Part shown: in pieces, positions 17,475 to 25,729 of the stretch
How positions within the stretch are numbered: the first letter of the stretch is position 1
Layout of the letters: the number at the start of each line of letters is the position of its first letter
NCBI GenBank assembly: GCA_963717635.1
Contig: OY970347.1
Coordinates: 868,001 to 932,000 of the forward strand
Direction: 5' to 3'
DNA from: JALZKA01 sp963717635
GTDB taxonomy: Bacteria; Actinomycetota; Thermoleophilia; Solirubrobacterales; 70-9
Length of the DNA stretch: 64,000 nucleotides
Notes under the pieces: generated by a model
Databases searched by the model: none
What the model was told of the DNA's origin: nothing
Seen by the model: only the letters and a program-made list of their open reading frames with translations
Program-made: the position numbers and the translations under genes

Positions 17475-18446
17475 ATGGCTCCAGGCACCGCTACCCGGGT
17501 CCCCAAGCGCGTTTTGCTGGCCGCTCCGCGCGGCTATTGCGCCGGGGTCGACCGCGCCGTCGAGACCGTCGAGAAGGCGCTCGACATGTACGGCCCGCCG
17601 GTCTACGTGCGTAAGGAGATCGTCCACAACAAGCACGTCGTCGAGCAGCTCGCCGAGCGCGGCGCGATCTTCGTCGAGGAGGAGACCGAGGTGCCCGAGG
17701 GCGCACTGGTCGTGTTCTCCGCCCACGGCGTCGCGCCCGCCGTGCACGACAACGCCGAGCGCCGCAACCTGCGCACGATCGACGCCACCTGCCCGCTGGT
17801 GACCAAGGTCCACGTCTCGGCCCGCAAGTTCGCCGAGCAGGGCTACTCGATCATCCTGATCGGTCACGCCGGCCACGAGGAGGTCGAGGGCACGACCGGT
17901 GAGGCGCCCGACTCGATCACCCTGGTCGAGACGATCGCGGACGCCGATGCGATCGAGGTGCCGGACCCGGAGCACGTGGCCTTCATCACCCAGACGACCC
18001 TCTCGGTCGACGAGACGGACGAGATCATCGCCCGCCTGCGCGAGCGCTTTCCGAAGATCGTCAGCAGCAAGTCCGACGACATCTGTTACGCGACGACGAA
18101 CCGCCAGATCGCGGTCAAGCAGCTCGCTCGCGAGTGTGACCTGGTGCTGGTGATCGGCTCGACCAACTCGTCGAACTCAAACCGCCTGGTCGAGGTCGCG
18201 CGCGAGCACGGCGCCGACTCGCACCTGATCGACAACGCGTCCCAGGTCCGCGAGGAGTGGCTCGACGGGGTCGAGACGGTCGGCATCACGTCGGGCGCCA
18301 GCGCGCCGGAGGAGCTGGTCTCGGAGCTGGTCGAGTTCTTCCGCGCCCGCGGCACGGACGACGTCTCGGAGTTACGCACGGTGGACGAGGACGTCCGCTT
18401 CATGCTGCCAAAGAAGATCCGCGTCGAGGCTGCGGCGCGGGCCTAA
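17475..18446 (+). CDS. ispH: 4-hydroxy-3-methylbut-2-enyl diphosphate reductase
   Basis: Last enzyme of the MEP isoprenoid route: reduces HMBPP to IPP and DMAPP using a 4Fe-4S cluster. 323 residues. Cluster cysteines are at 22 (RGYCAGVDRA), 106 (DATCPLVTKVH) and 204 (ICYATTNRQ). Substrate-site residues FSAHGVAP, the GHAGHEEVEGT loop with catalytic Glu and SSNSNRL are all present. ATG 17475 lies 38 bp from the divergent copper operon. Full length with a short N-terminal extension. Depends on the SUF system encoded further along. Confidence 0.97.
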   Translation: MAPGTATRVPKRVLLAAPRGYCAGVDRAVETVEKALDMYGPPVYVRKEIVHNKHVVEQLAERGAIFVEEETEVPEGALVVFSAHGVAPAVHDNAERRNLRTIDATCPLVTKVHVSARKFAEQGYSIILIGHAGHEEVEGTTGEAPDSITLVETIADADAIEVPDPEHVAFITQTTLSVDETDEIIARLRERFPKIVSSKSDDICYATTNRQIAVKQLARECDLVLVIGSTNSSNSNRLVEVAREHGADSHLIDNASQVREEWLDGVETVGITSGASAPEELVSELVEFFRARGTDDVSELRTVDEDVRFMLPKKIRVEAAARA

Positions 18447-18627
18447 CCGCTTCGCCGCCGCCATCAGGAGCGCCACCGGCCCGTCCGCCGGATACTCGTT
18501 GCGAGCGCCAGCCGCGATGACTGAAGCCAGCGTGAACGCGATCGTGGCACCTCCGAACTTGTCCGAGGGTTCCCGACCAGGGAGGAACGCGCTGGAACGG
18601 ACGCGCGTGCGACTCCGCGGGCGTACC

Positions 18628-19440
18628 TCACGGCATGCCAGGCGCGAAGCTGATCGCCCAGACGCGAGCTCCGGGCGAGGCCTCGATCGCCAGGTCGTGG
18701 CGCTCGTGGCGCCGGTGCTCGGCGATTTCGATCAGCCCGGTTCCGGACAGAGGCCGGGGGGCGGCGCCGTCGAGCGCGGCCCGCACATCGCCCTCCGCGA
18801 CGACGTAGGCCCCACCGGCCTCGTAGGCCAGCTCGAGCCGGTCATCCCCCGGCCGCGGCTCCCAGCCCTCAGCGGGCGAGCCGCCAGGGAACACCTCGGC
18901 GCTGGGTGGCGCGACCAGCGCGCCCGGAGCGTCGGTCGGGCGCAGCGGCTCCATCGGCGGCGGCAGCTCGGCCGTCAGATCATCACCGCGGAGCTCGTCC
19001 TGGACCGCCTCCTCGGTCGCCCGGTACTCGCCCTCGCCGAAATGGGCCCACTTAAGCGCGCCGCCACGTCCCCAGAGGAACAGCGATGGCCAGCCCTTGC
19101 ACCCGTAGTCGTGCCAGATCGCGTAATTCGAGTCGACGGCTACCGCGTGCTCGACGCCCAAGCTCGCGACGCCGGCGGCGACGACGTCGTGGTCGCCGCT
19201 GAACCGGAACCTCGGCGAGTGGATGCCCAGGACCGTCAGGCCGAGGGGCGCGTAACGGCGATTCCACTCGAGCACGTACGGCAGCGCCCGCACGCTGTTG
19301 AGCTGGGCGAAGTCGAAAAAGTGGACCAGCACCGGACCGGTGGCGGTCAGCTCGCTGATCCGCGGCGCCTCGTCACTGTTCAGCCAGGCGATCCTGCCGG
19401 CCAGCTCCGGGGCGGCAATGTCATGGCGTTCAGGGCGCAC
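18628..19440 (-). CDS. DipZ-like thioredoxin-fold protein lacking the CXXC motif
   Basis: 270 residues. Residues about 35-150 match the thioredoxin domain of DipZ/NHL-repeat proteins (PVLVHFFDF..VRALPYVLEWNRRYAPLGL, then IHSPRF and WPSLFLW). Where those proteins have CxxC the sequence is QLNS (46-49), so it cannot do dithiol exchange. Residues about 190-265 resemble the C-terminal beta domain of DipZ. No signal peptide or membrane helix, so it is cytosolic. Convergent with ispH over a 181 bp gap and divergent from the CADD-like gene. Probably a binding protein or a peroxiredoxin-like relic. A real gene, since the fold is otherwise intact. Confidence 0.8.
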   Translation of the reverse strand: MRPERHDIAAPELAGRIAWLNSDEAPRISELTATGPVLVHFFDFAQLNSVRALPYVLEWNRRYAPLGLTVLGIHSPRFRFSGDHDVVAAGVASLGVEHAVAVDSNYAIWHDYGCKGWPSLFLWGRGGALKWAHFGEGEYRATEEAVQDELRGDDLTAELPPPMEPLRPTDAPGALVAPPSAEVFPGGSPAEGWEPRPGDDRLELAYEAGGAYVVAEGDVRAALDGAAPRPLSGTGLIEIAEHRRHERHDLAIEASPGARVWAISFAPGMP

Positions 19441-19513
19441 CGCTGCAGGCTAGATGACCCGCCCTCGCCCGTCGGTAGACTTGGCCGCCCCATCCGCGCC
19501 AGAAGGAGACGAC

Positions 19514-20122
19514 TTGAAGACGACGATCTGGGAGCGAATCGAGAGCAGCCGGCGCCGCTGGAACGTGCTCGAGCACCCCTTCTACCAGCGCTGGTCGGAG
19601 GGCGACCTGACGCCCGAGGAGCTGGCCCGCTACTCCGGCCAGTACCGCCATGCCGTCGAGGCGATCGCGACGCTCAGCGCCGCAGCCGCCGACGCGCTCC
19701 CCGATCACGACGAGCTGCGCCGCCACGCGGCGGAGGAGCTCGGCCACGTTCGCCTCTGGGACGGCTTCGTCGAAGCTGTCGAGGGCGACGCCAACTCGGC
19801 TCCCAACTCCGAGACCGACGCCTGCGTCGAGAGCTGGGCCGGCGACGGCGATGCGCTCGAGCTGCTCGCCCGCCTCTACGCCGTCGAGGTCTCCCAGCCC
19901 GCGATCTCGCGGACCAAGCGCGAGGGGCTGCTCGACCGCTACGGCTTCTCCGACGGCCCCGGAACCGTCTACTTCAAGGTCCACGAAGGCCGCGACGTCG
20001 AGCACGCCGCCGAGGTCCGCGAGCTGGTCGAGGAGTTGGCGACGGATGCCGACGCCGATCGGCTCGTGGCCGCCGCCGAGCGCGCGTACGAGGCGAATTG
20101 GCGCCTGCTCGACGGGGTCTAG
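19514..20122 (+). CDS. CADD-like heme-oxygenase-fold diiron protein
   Basis: 202 residues from TTG 19514. AAGGAG at 19503-19508 is five bases ahead and decides the start over the upstream ATG 19454. Similar along its length to chlamydial CADD: LEHPFYQRWSEGDLT at 19-33, EELGHVRLW (Glu75, His78), RLYAVEVSQPAISRTKREGL and YGFS..YF..HEGRDVEHA (His157, Asp161, His164), the residues that ligate the di-metal site. CADD is reported to make p-aminobenzoate using its own Tyr27 and Lys152. The equivalent Tyr24 and Lys135 are present. It may thus supply folate precursor, or act as another heme-oxygenase-like oxidase. The function is inferred. Confidence 0.78.
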   Translation: MKTTIWERIESSRRRWNVLEHPFYQRWSEGDLTPEELARYSGQYRHAVEAIATLSAAAADALPDHDELRRHAAEELGHVRLWDGFVEAVEGDANSAPNSETDACVESWAGDGDALELLARLYAVEVSQPAISRTKREGLLDRYGFSDGPGTVYFKVHEGRDVEHAAEVRELVEELATDADADRLVAAAERAYEANWRLLDGV

Positions 20123-20137
20123 CGGGAAGGCGGCATC

Positions 20138-20296
20138 GTGTCCTGGGGCGATCGGACGATCGGGATCATCCTCGGGCTCGCGCTCGGGATCGCGATCGTC
20201 GCGATCTTCGTCTTCGTCTTCAGCGAGGAGACGATTGACAACGCCGGCCTCGAGGGCCCCAGCGGCAGTCCGGTCGAGCGGCCCGCTCAACCGTGA
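20138..20296 (+). CDS. Small single-pass membrane protein, 52 residues
   Basis: GTG 20138 preceded by GGAAGG (20124-20129). The product begins MSWGDRTIGIILGLALGIAI with a membrane helix from about 8 to 28, then a short polar outer tail (ETIDNAGLEG...) ending in Pro-rich residues. Its TGA overlaps the GTG of the next gene (GTGA at 20293-20296), so the two are translationally coupled. No known family. Its place between the CADD-like gene and the membrane cluster suggests it is a small subunit of a membrane assembly with its neighbours. Confidence 0.65.
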   Translation: MSWGDRTIGIILGLALGIAIVAIFVFVFSEETIDNAGLEGPSGSPVERPAQP

Positions 20297-20754
20297 GCTC
20301 GCGCAAGCTTCCCGCGTTGCTGGCGCTCGCAGGCGTCGTCCTTGCCATCGCTCTCTTCCTCGTCCTGAAGGACGACACGGCCGACGAGGACTCGACCGTC
20401 GCCGGAGCCCCCACGGAGAGCGCCACCGGTGACGCCGAGCAGACCGATGAAGAGAAGAAGAAGCCGGAGAAGTCGAAACCCAAGCCTCCCGAGGTGCCGG
20501 TCATCGAGATCAAGGGCGGCCAGCCGGTCGGCGGCGTCAGGGAGCTCGAGGTGGCGAAGGGGAACGAAATCCGCTTCATCGTGAAGTCGGATGTCGACGA
20601 GGAAGTTCATCTGCACGGTTACGACGTTTCCCAGGACGTCATCGCGGGGGGCAAGGTCGAGTTCAAGGTTCCGGCGACGATCGAGGGCGTCTTCGAGGTC
20701 GAGCTCGAGCATTCGGTGGTGCCGATCGCGGAGATCTCCGTAGTCCCCTCGTAA
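20293..20754 (+). CDS. Membrane-anchored cupredoxin-like protein
   Basis: 153 residues from GTG 20293. An N-terminal helix (about 6-25, LPALLALAGVVLAIALFLVL) anchors a Glu/Lys/Pro-rich linker (about 28-65). The C-terminal 85 residues read as a cupredoxin-like beta barrel: VIEIKGGQPVGG, NEIRFIVKSD, EEVHLHGYDVSQDV, VEFKVPATIEGVFEVELEH. The His of VHLHGYD and the final His of LEHS could bind metal. No Cys ligand is present, so it is not a classic type 1 copper protein. It follows, and is coupled to, the 52-residue gene. The stop is directly abutted by the GTG of the next gene. Confidence 0.72.
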   Translation: MSSRKLPALLALAGVVLAIALFLVLKDDTADEDSTVAGAPTESATGDAEQTDEEKKKPEKSKPKPPEVPVIEIKGGQPVGGVRELEVAKGNEIRFIVKSDVDEEVHLHGYDVSQDVIAGGKVEFKVPATIEGVFEVELEHSVVPIAEISVVPS

Positions 20755-22155
20755 GTGCTGCTGCCGCTCGCCCACGCCCTCGAGGGCAAGCAGGACCTGC
20801 CGATCCCCGAGTGGCTGTTCGCCTGGGGCGCGTCGCTGGTGCTGATCGTTTCGTTCGTCGCGTTGTCGGTCGCCTGGCGGGAGCCGCGGTTCGAGGCCGA
20901 CCGCTGGCGCGCCGTCGCGAGCGCGTTCTCGCGCTTCGTGCTGAGTCGCGGGGTCGAGATCGCGGCCGGCGCGATCGGCGTCCTCCTGTTGGGGGTGACG
21001 GTCTGGGCCGGGCTCTACGGCACCGAGGCGCCCGACCGGAACTTCTCCGTGACCTTCGTCTTCGTCACGGTCTGGCTCGGCCTCGTCGTGATCAGCGTGC
21101 TGTTCGGGAACGTGTTCCAGGCGTTCAACCCATGGCGGGCGATCGCGCGGGCCGCGTCCGGTGGCTTTCGGCTGATCGCCGGCCAGACGCCGCCGCCGGC
21201 GCTGCCGTACCCGGAGCGGCTGGGCCGCTGGCCGGCCGCGATTGGGCTGCTCGGCTTCCTCTGGCTCGAGCTGGTCTACGGCGCCAGCGGCTTTCAGAGC
21301 GTGGGTCTCACGCCACGGACCGTCGCGATCGCGACCTTGGTCTACAGCGCCTACACGTTCGTCGGCATGGCGCTCTACGGGATCGAGAAGTGGTGCTCGC
21401 GCGGCGAGACCTTCGCGGTCTACTTCGGGATGTTCGCCCGCCTCTCGCCGCTCGAGGTCCGCGATGGGCAGCTGGGCCGCCGGCCGTGGCTCTCAGGAGC
21501 GGCCGGCTGGGCGCTGGTCCCCGGTTCGGTCGCGGTGATCCTGATCACGATCGGCGGCACCACGTTCGACGGCGCTCAGGAGGGCCTCTTGAACGGCGCG
21601 ATCGGTGACGTATTCGACTCCCTCTTCGACGACGGCAGCGGGCTCGACCCGGTGCTTGCCCTGCGGCTGACGAACTCGCTGTTCCTGGCGCTGAGCCTGG
21701 GGGTCGTGGCCGGGATCTACTGGGCGGGAGTGGCGGGCATGGGCACGCAGGGAAGCACGCGAACGAACCTGCGCGACCTCGGTCGCGCCTTCGCCCACAG
21801 CTTCATCCCGATCGGACTCGCCTACCTGTTCGCGCACTACTTCAGCCTGGTCTTGTTCCAGGAGCAGGCGCAGTTCACCTACCTGCTCTCGGATCCGCTC
21901 GGCGAGGGCTCCAACTTCTTCGGCACGGCCGGGAGCGGCATCGACTACGGACTGGTCGGCGCTGAGGCGGTCTGGTACGTCCAGGTCGCGGCGCTCGTCG
22001 TCGGTCATGTCGCGGCGCTGGCGATGGGCCACGACAAAGCGCTCGCCGAGTACCGCGAGGTCCGCCGCGCGACCCAGTCGCAGTACTGGATGCTGGCGCT
22101 GATGGTCAGCTTCACCGTGCTCGGGCTGATGCTGCTCTCGAGCGCCAACGGCTGA
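20755..22155 (+). CDS. Large polytopic membrane protein of unknown function
   Basis: 466 residues, GTG 20755 immediately after the previous TAA. About ten or eleven hydrophobic segments. The start (PLAHALEGKQDLPIPEWLFAWG) has an exposed His, and conserved-looking features include GNVFQAFNPWRAIARA, FVGMALYGIEKWCSRGETF and LVVGHVAALAMGHDKAL with two His in the last helices. I recall proteins like this being labelled fenitrothion hydrolase in some genomes, a name I would not trust as function. No ATP-binding or redox motif is seen. It forms one unit with the cupredoxin-like and the two 52-residue proteins, so a metal- or redox-linked membrane complex is plausible. Confidence 0.72.
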   Translation: MLLPLAHALEGKQDLPIPEWLFAWGASLVLIVSFVALSVAWREPRFEADRWRAVASAFSRFVLSRGVEIAAGAIGVLLLGVTVWAGLYGTEAPDRNFSVTFVFVTVWLGLVVISVLFGNVFQAFNPWRAIARAASGGFRLIAGQTPPPALPYPERLGRWPAAIGLLGFLWLELVYGASGFQSVGLTPRTVAIATLVYSAYTFVGMALYGIEKWCSRGETFAVYFGMFARLSPLEVRDGQLGRRPWLSGAAGWALVPGSVAVILITIGGTTFDGAQEGLLNGAIGDVFDSLFDDGSGLDPVLALRLTNSLFLALSLGVVAGIYWAGVAGMGTQGSTRTNLRDLGRAFAHSFIPIGLAYLFAHYFSLVLFQEQAQFTYLLSDPLGEGSNFFGTAGSGIDYGLVGAEAVWYVQVAALVVGHVAALAMGHDKALAEYREVRRATQSQYWMLALMVSFTVLGLMLLSSANG

Positions 22156-22188
22156 ACCCGTCGCTAACGCCCGTTAGCCTCGGTGCCG

Positions 22189-22347
22189 ATGGAGGCTGTG
22201 ATGACCCTGCCGCTCGCGCACGCAGGACACTGGGCCGTGTACGTGATCTACGCCGTTCCGGTGATCGTCGTGCTGGGTTCGATTGGCGTGACGATGGTCC
22301 GCGGGCGCCGGGCGGACCGCGGGGTTACTCCTCCGCAAGCCCCCTGA
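22189..22347 (+). CDS. Small single-pass membrane protein, 52 residues
   Basis: ATG 22189, 33 bp after the previous stop. The product starts MEAVMTLPLAHAGHWAVYVI, echoing the LPLAHA opening of the preceding large membrane protein. One helix at about 15-37 (WAVYVIYAVPVIVVLG), then a basic tail VRGRRADRG. Two His precede the helix. It ends inside the 3' end of the converging lipoprotein gene (overlap of 23 bp). No known family. Position and the shared opening suggest it belongs to the same membrane complex as the genes from 20138 on. Confidence 0.6.
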   Translation: MEAVMTLPLAHAGHWAVYVIYAVPVIVVLGSIGVTMVRGRRADRGVTPPQAP

Positions 22348-22726
22348 TCGCGGCATCCACCTTGGCAACGTGCGGCTCGGTCGGCTCGGCGTCGAAGTAG
22401 AGGACGACGTTCGCAGCCCGGTAGCAGGTGAGGGTCACCGCGCCCTGGCAGCGCTGGAATTCTGCGGTCGCTGCGTCGGCGTCCTCGGTCACGACCAGCG
22501 AACCGCCCGAGTGGACGCGCCCGGCGGAGACCTCGGGGGCCGGCGCGTCCTCGAACGAGACCACGTAGACATCCGCGCCCTGCTCGAGGCTGGTCAGCGG
22601 CTCGCCGAGGATCAGTGCCGCACCCTCGCCATTCGCCTCCTCGACGAACTCGTCGGCCTCAAACGAGCGCTCGCCGCCGCAGCCTGCGATCAGAAACGCG
22701 ATCAGGACACAGAGAGCCGGGACCAC
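22325..22726 (-). CDS. Hypothetical lipoprotein, 133 residues
   Basis: Starts at GTG 22726 (the frame is open far upstream, antisense-free only from here because sufD ends at 22738). The N-terminus is a lipoprotein signal: VPALCVLIAFLIAGCGG, with the lipobox cysteine about residue 16. The mature part is acidic, with a small alpha/beta domain (ADVYVVSFEDA, SLVVTEDADAATAEFQRCQG, two further Cys that may pair: FQRCQG and TLTCYRA) ending IRGLAEE. No domain is recognised. It follows sufD by 11 bp on the same strand, so it may be the last gene of the suf operon. Confidence 0.65.
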   Translation of the reverse strand: MVPALCVLIAFLIAGCGGERSFEADEFVEEANGEGAALILGEPLTSLEQGADVYVVSFEDAPAPEVSAGRVHSGGSLVVTEDADAATAEFQRCQGAVTLTCYRAANVVLYFDAEPTEPHVAKVDAAIRGLAEE

Positions 22727-22737
22727 GGCTCGGCAGC

Positions 22738-23892
22738 CTACGCTGCGAGCAGCTCTCCGAGGCGCCGCTCGAGCGAATTCGCGAGGGCGTCGCGGATCGG
22801 GCCCTCGCTCGTGCGCTCGACCAGCTCCTGAAGGAAGCCGTCGATGACGAGCTTCTTCGCGTCGGCTTCCCGGAGCCCGCGCGATCGCAGGTAATACAGC
22901 TGCTCGGCGTCCACCTGGGCGACGGCCGCCGCGTGGGTGCACCGCACGTCGTCGGCCTCGATCTCGAGGCCCGGGATCGCATCGGCATGCGCGGCGGGGG
23001 ACAGCAGCAGGTTGCGGCTCTCCTGGAAGGCGTCGGTGCGCTGGGCCTCCGGGTCGACCCGGATCATCCCGCGCCAGACCGCGGTGGCGGCGCCGCCGAG
23101 GACGCCGCGGAACGCCAGGTCCGAGACGGTGTCCGGCGCCGCGTGCTCCTGTGTGGTGTCGTAGTCGAGATGCTGGGCGCCCAGCCCGGCGTAGGCGCCG
23201 GTCACCTTCGCGGACGAGCCCCGCCCCGCGAGCTTGGTCTCCATCCGGACCTTGCCGCGGGCCGAGCCGAAACCGAGCGCCACCCACTCGAGGTTGGCGT
23301 CGCGGCCCACCTCGGCGCGCTGGGTGGCGAACACCCAGCCGTCCTCGGAGAGCTCCTGCTCGCAGACGTAGCGCAGGTTGGCGCCGTCGCCGACGACCAG
23401 CTCGACGACACCGTTGAACAGTCCCTCGCCCTCGGAGGAGTAGCGCTCCCAGACCTCCGCCTCGGCCCCCTGCTCGAGCACGATCAGGGCGCGCCACTCG
23501 GTGTCGGCGCCCGGGCGACCGCTGATCGTGAGCTGTACCGGCGCCTCGAGCCTCGCGCCAGCGGGCACGTGCACGAACACGCCGTCGCGCCAGTGCTCCG
23601 CGTTGCGGGCGGTGAACGCATCGGCCGCTGGAACGATCGTGCCGAGGTGCTTGCGGACCAGCTCCGGATGGGCCTCGGCCGCGGCCGCCAGGGGCATCAC
23701 GATCGGCGCGGAGGCGTCGCCGTCCGTCACGGCCAGGCCATCGACCGTGGCGTCGCCGCTCGCGTAGGCCTCGAGGTCGAGACCGGTCAAATCCGTGAAC
23801 TCCCAGCCCTTCTCCTTGGGACCGGGCAGTTCCCACCCCGTCGGCCCCGGACCCGAAGGGGAGGAGCCGACGGGCACTGGTCCGTCAGCCAA
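22738..23892 (-). CDS. sufD: SUF scaffold component SufD
   Basis: 384 residues, SufB/SufD beta-helix family. N-terminal WEFTDLTGLDLE (family KYT/EFT start), central helix-strand repeats, and the C-terminal THAAAVAQVDAEQLYYLRSRGL..A..LVIDGFL (His in CTHAAAV and the RGL motif). SufD pairs with SufB and SufC in the SufBC2D complex, where clusters are assembled on SufB. It overlaps the end of sufB by 8 bp. Full length, nothing missing. Confidence 0.95.
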   Translation of the reverse strand: MADGPVPVGSSPSGPGPTGWELPGPKEKGWEFTDLTGLDLEAYASGDATVDGLAVTDGDASAPIVMPLAAAAEAHPELVRKHLGTIVPAADAFTARNAEHWRDGVFVHVPAGARLEAPVQLTISGRPGADTEWRALIVLEQGAEAEVWERYSSEGEGLFNGVVELVVGDGANLRYVCEQELSEDGWVFATQRAEVGRDANLEWVALGFGSARGKVRMETKLAGRGSSAKVTGAYAGLGAQHLDYDTTQEHAAPDTVSDLAFRGVLGGAATAVWRGMIRVDPEAQRTDAFQESRNLLLSPAAHADAIPGLEIEADDVRCTHAAAVAQVDAEQLYYLRSRGLREADAKKLVIDGFLQELVERTSEGPIRDALANSLERRLGELLAA

Positions 23893-25345
23893 TCGAGCCT
23901 TCCATCTGCAGCTCGATCAGCCGGTTCATCTCGACGGAGTACTCCATCGGAAGCTCCTTGGCGATCGGTTCGATGAAGCCGTTGACGATCATCTTCGAAG
24001 CCTCTTCCTCGTCCAAACCGTGGGCCTGGAGGTAGAAAAGCTGCTCCTCGCCGATCTTGGATACCGAGGCCTCGTGGCCGACGTTGGCGTCCGACTCGTC
24101 GATCCTGATCGTCGGATAGGTGTCCGAGCGCGAATCGGGGTCGAGCAGCAGCGCGTCGCAGACGACCTTGGACTTGGCCTCGCTCGCGCCCTTGGCGACC
24201 TCGAGCAGGCCTCGGTAGGTGGCGCGGCCGCCGTCCTTGGAGATCGACTTCGAGAAGATCGACGAGGTCGTCTTCGGCGCCGCGTGGATGATCTTGCCGC
24301 CGGCGTCCTGGTGCTGGCCCGCGCCCGCGAACGCGATCGAGAGGATCTCGCCGTGGGCGCGCTCGCCGAGCAGGTAGATCGACGGGTACTTCATCGTCAG
24401 CTTCGAGCCGAGGTTGCAATCGACCCACTCCATCGTCGCGTCCTCGTGGGCGACGGCGCGCTTGGTGACCAGGTTGAAGACGTTCTGCGACCAGTTCTGA
24501 ACGGTCGTGTAGCGGACACGAGCACCCTTCTTGGCGACGATCTCGACGACCGCCGAGTGCAGGGAGTCGCTCGAGTAGACCGGCGCCGTGCAGCCCTCGA
24601 TGTAGTGCACGTCCGAGCCTTCCTCGGCGATGATCAGCGTGCGCTCGAACTGGCCCATGTTCTCCGTGTTGATCCGGAAGTAGGCCTGCAGCGGCATCGC
24701 GACCTTGACGCCCTTCGGCACGTAGACGAACGAGCCGCCCGACCAGACAGCCGAGTTCAGCGCGGCGAGCTTGTTGTCGTTCGGCGGGATGATCGTCGCC
24801 CAGTACTCGCGGACGAGGTCCTCGTGCTCGCGCAGCGCCGTGTCCATGTCGGTGAAGATCACGCCCTGCGCCTCGAGCTGCTCGTTTACCTGGTGGTAGA
24901 CGGACTCGCTCTCGTACTGGGCGCCGACGCCGGAGAGGAACTTGCGCTCGGCCTCGGGGATCCCAAGCCGGTCAAAGGTGTTCTTGATGTCCTCGGGGAC
25001 CTCTTCCCAGGTGCGGCCGACCTTTTCGGAAGCGCGCACGAAGTAATGGATGTCGTCGAAGTTGATCTGGCCGAGGTTGCCGCCCCACGTGGGAGTCGGC
25101 CGGCTCTCGAAGTGGTCAAGCGCCTTGAGCCGGAACTCGCGCATCCACGCCGGCTCGTTCTTGTACTCGGAGATCGACTCGACCAACCCGCGCGAGAGCC
25201 CCTTCGGCGCCTTGTAGGCGTAGCCGGTCTCCGGATCGTGGAAGCCGAACTTCTCCGCGTAGTCGGAGCCGATGTCCTTGAGCCCGGATTCCTCGTCGGT
25301 GAGGACCTTGGTGGACTCGGTGAGCGTCTCGGGGGGCGTTGTCAT
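23885..25345 (-). CDS. sufB: SUF scaffold protein SufB
   Basis: 486 residues, usual length for SufB, the scaffold on which clusters form from SufS/SufU sulfur and iron. Features: FHDPETGYAYKAPKGLSR, PTWGGNLGQINFDDIHYFVR, FVYVPKGVKV, IIAEEGSDVHYIEGC and the C-terminal SDANVGHEASVSKIGEEQLFYL. The cysteine in IEGCTAPVYSSDSLHS is the conserved candidate. Starts 23 bp after the Rieske ATG-side gene ends. Upstream stop to ATG is 6 bp, so translationally linked with the Rieske gene. Essential for Fe-S assembly in this lineage. Confidence 0.96.
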   Translation of the reverse strand: MTTPPETLTESTKVLTDEESGLKDIGSDYAEKFGFHDPETGYAYKAPKGLSRGLVESISEYKNEPAWMREFRLKALDHFESRPTPTWGGNLGQINFDDIHYFVRASEKVGRTWEEVPEDIKNTFDRLGIPEAERKFLSGVGAQYESESVYHQVNEQLEAQGVIFTDMDTALREHEDLVREYWATIIPPNDNKLAALNSAVWSGGSFVYVPKGVKVAMPLQAYFRINTENMGQFERTLIIAEEGSDVHYIEGCTAPVYSSDSLHSAVVEIVAKKGARVRYTTVQNWSQNVFNLVTKRAVAHEDATMEWVDCNLGSKLTMKYPSIYLLGERAHGEILSIAFAGAGQHQDAGGKIIHAAPKTTSSIFSKSISKDGGRATYRGLLEVAKGASEAKSKVVCDALLLDPDSRSDTYPTIRIDESDANVGHEASVSKIGEEQLFYLQAHGLDEEEASKMIVNGFIEPIAKELPMEYSVEMNRLIELQMEGSIG

Positions 25346-25351
25346 CTTTGG

Positions 25352-25669
25352 TCAAACCTCCAGCTTCACTTTGCCGTCCTCGACCCGGGCTTCGAACGTG
25401 TCGACCGGTGCGTAGGCAGGCAAGGACTTGGGGCGGCCCGAGCGCAGGTCGAAAAGCGACCCGTGCCGGGGGCATTCCACGGTACAGGACGCCGCGTCGA
25501 ACTCCCCCTCGGCGAGGGGGCCGTCGTCGTGCGAGCAGCGGTCCTCGATCGCCAGAAGGTCGCCGCCGGCGCAATGGAAGACGCCGATCAGGCGCCCATC
25601 GTCGACGGTGACGATGCGCTTGCCGCCCTCGGGCAGCTCTTCGATGTCGCAGACGGTCAGCTCAGGCAT
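25352..25669 (-). CDS. Rieske-type [2Fe-2S] ferredoxin of the suf operon
   Basis: 105 residues. The in-frame ATG at 25669 is preferred over a TTG one codon earlier, and AGGAG lies about 13 bases upstream. Rieske ligands are in RCSHDDGP (Cys, His) and VECPRHGSLFD (Cys, His), typical of NirD/assimilatory-type Rieske ferredoxins, which carry electrons to oxygenases or reductases. Here it sits between sufU and sufB, as in other actinobacterial suf loci where its role is uncertain, perhaps an electron donor for cluster assembly. A candidate operator and a TAAAAT -10 lie just upstream, so Rieske-sufB-sufD can be transcribed separately. Confidence 0.9.
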   Translation of the reverse strand: MPELTVCDIEELPEGGKRIVTVDDGRLIGVFHCAGGDLLAIEDRCSHDDGPLAEGEFDAASCTVECPRHGSLFDLRSGRPKSLPAYAPVDTFEARVEDGKVKLEV

Positions 25670-25677
25670 CAATCAAA

Positions 25678-25699
25678 ACCTACTCCTGAGGTCGGATTT
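25678..25699. promoter_or_regulatory. Candidate Rrf2/SufR operator, Rieske-sufB-sufD promoter
   Basis: ACCTACT, nine variable bases, then GGATTT, at 25678-25699 on the plus strand. The same ACCTACT-N9-GGATTT appears upstream of the rrf2 gene (31926-31947). On the gene strand it overlaps TAAAAT (25696-25701), a good -10 hexamer, which places a repressor site over the promoter. Recognition by the Rrf2 protein is inferred from the pairing with the suf locus. Confidence 0.55.
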
Positions 25700-25729
25700 T
25701 AGCGAGAACGCCGGGCGCCGAAATCTATC

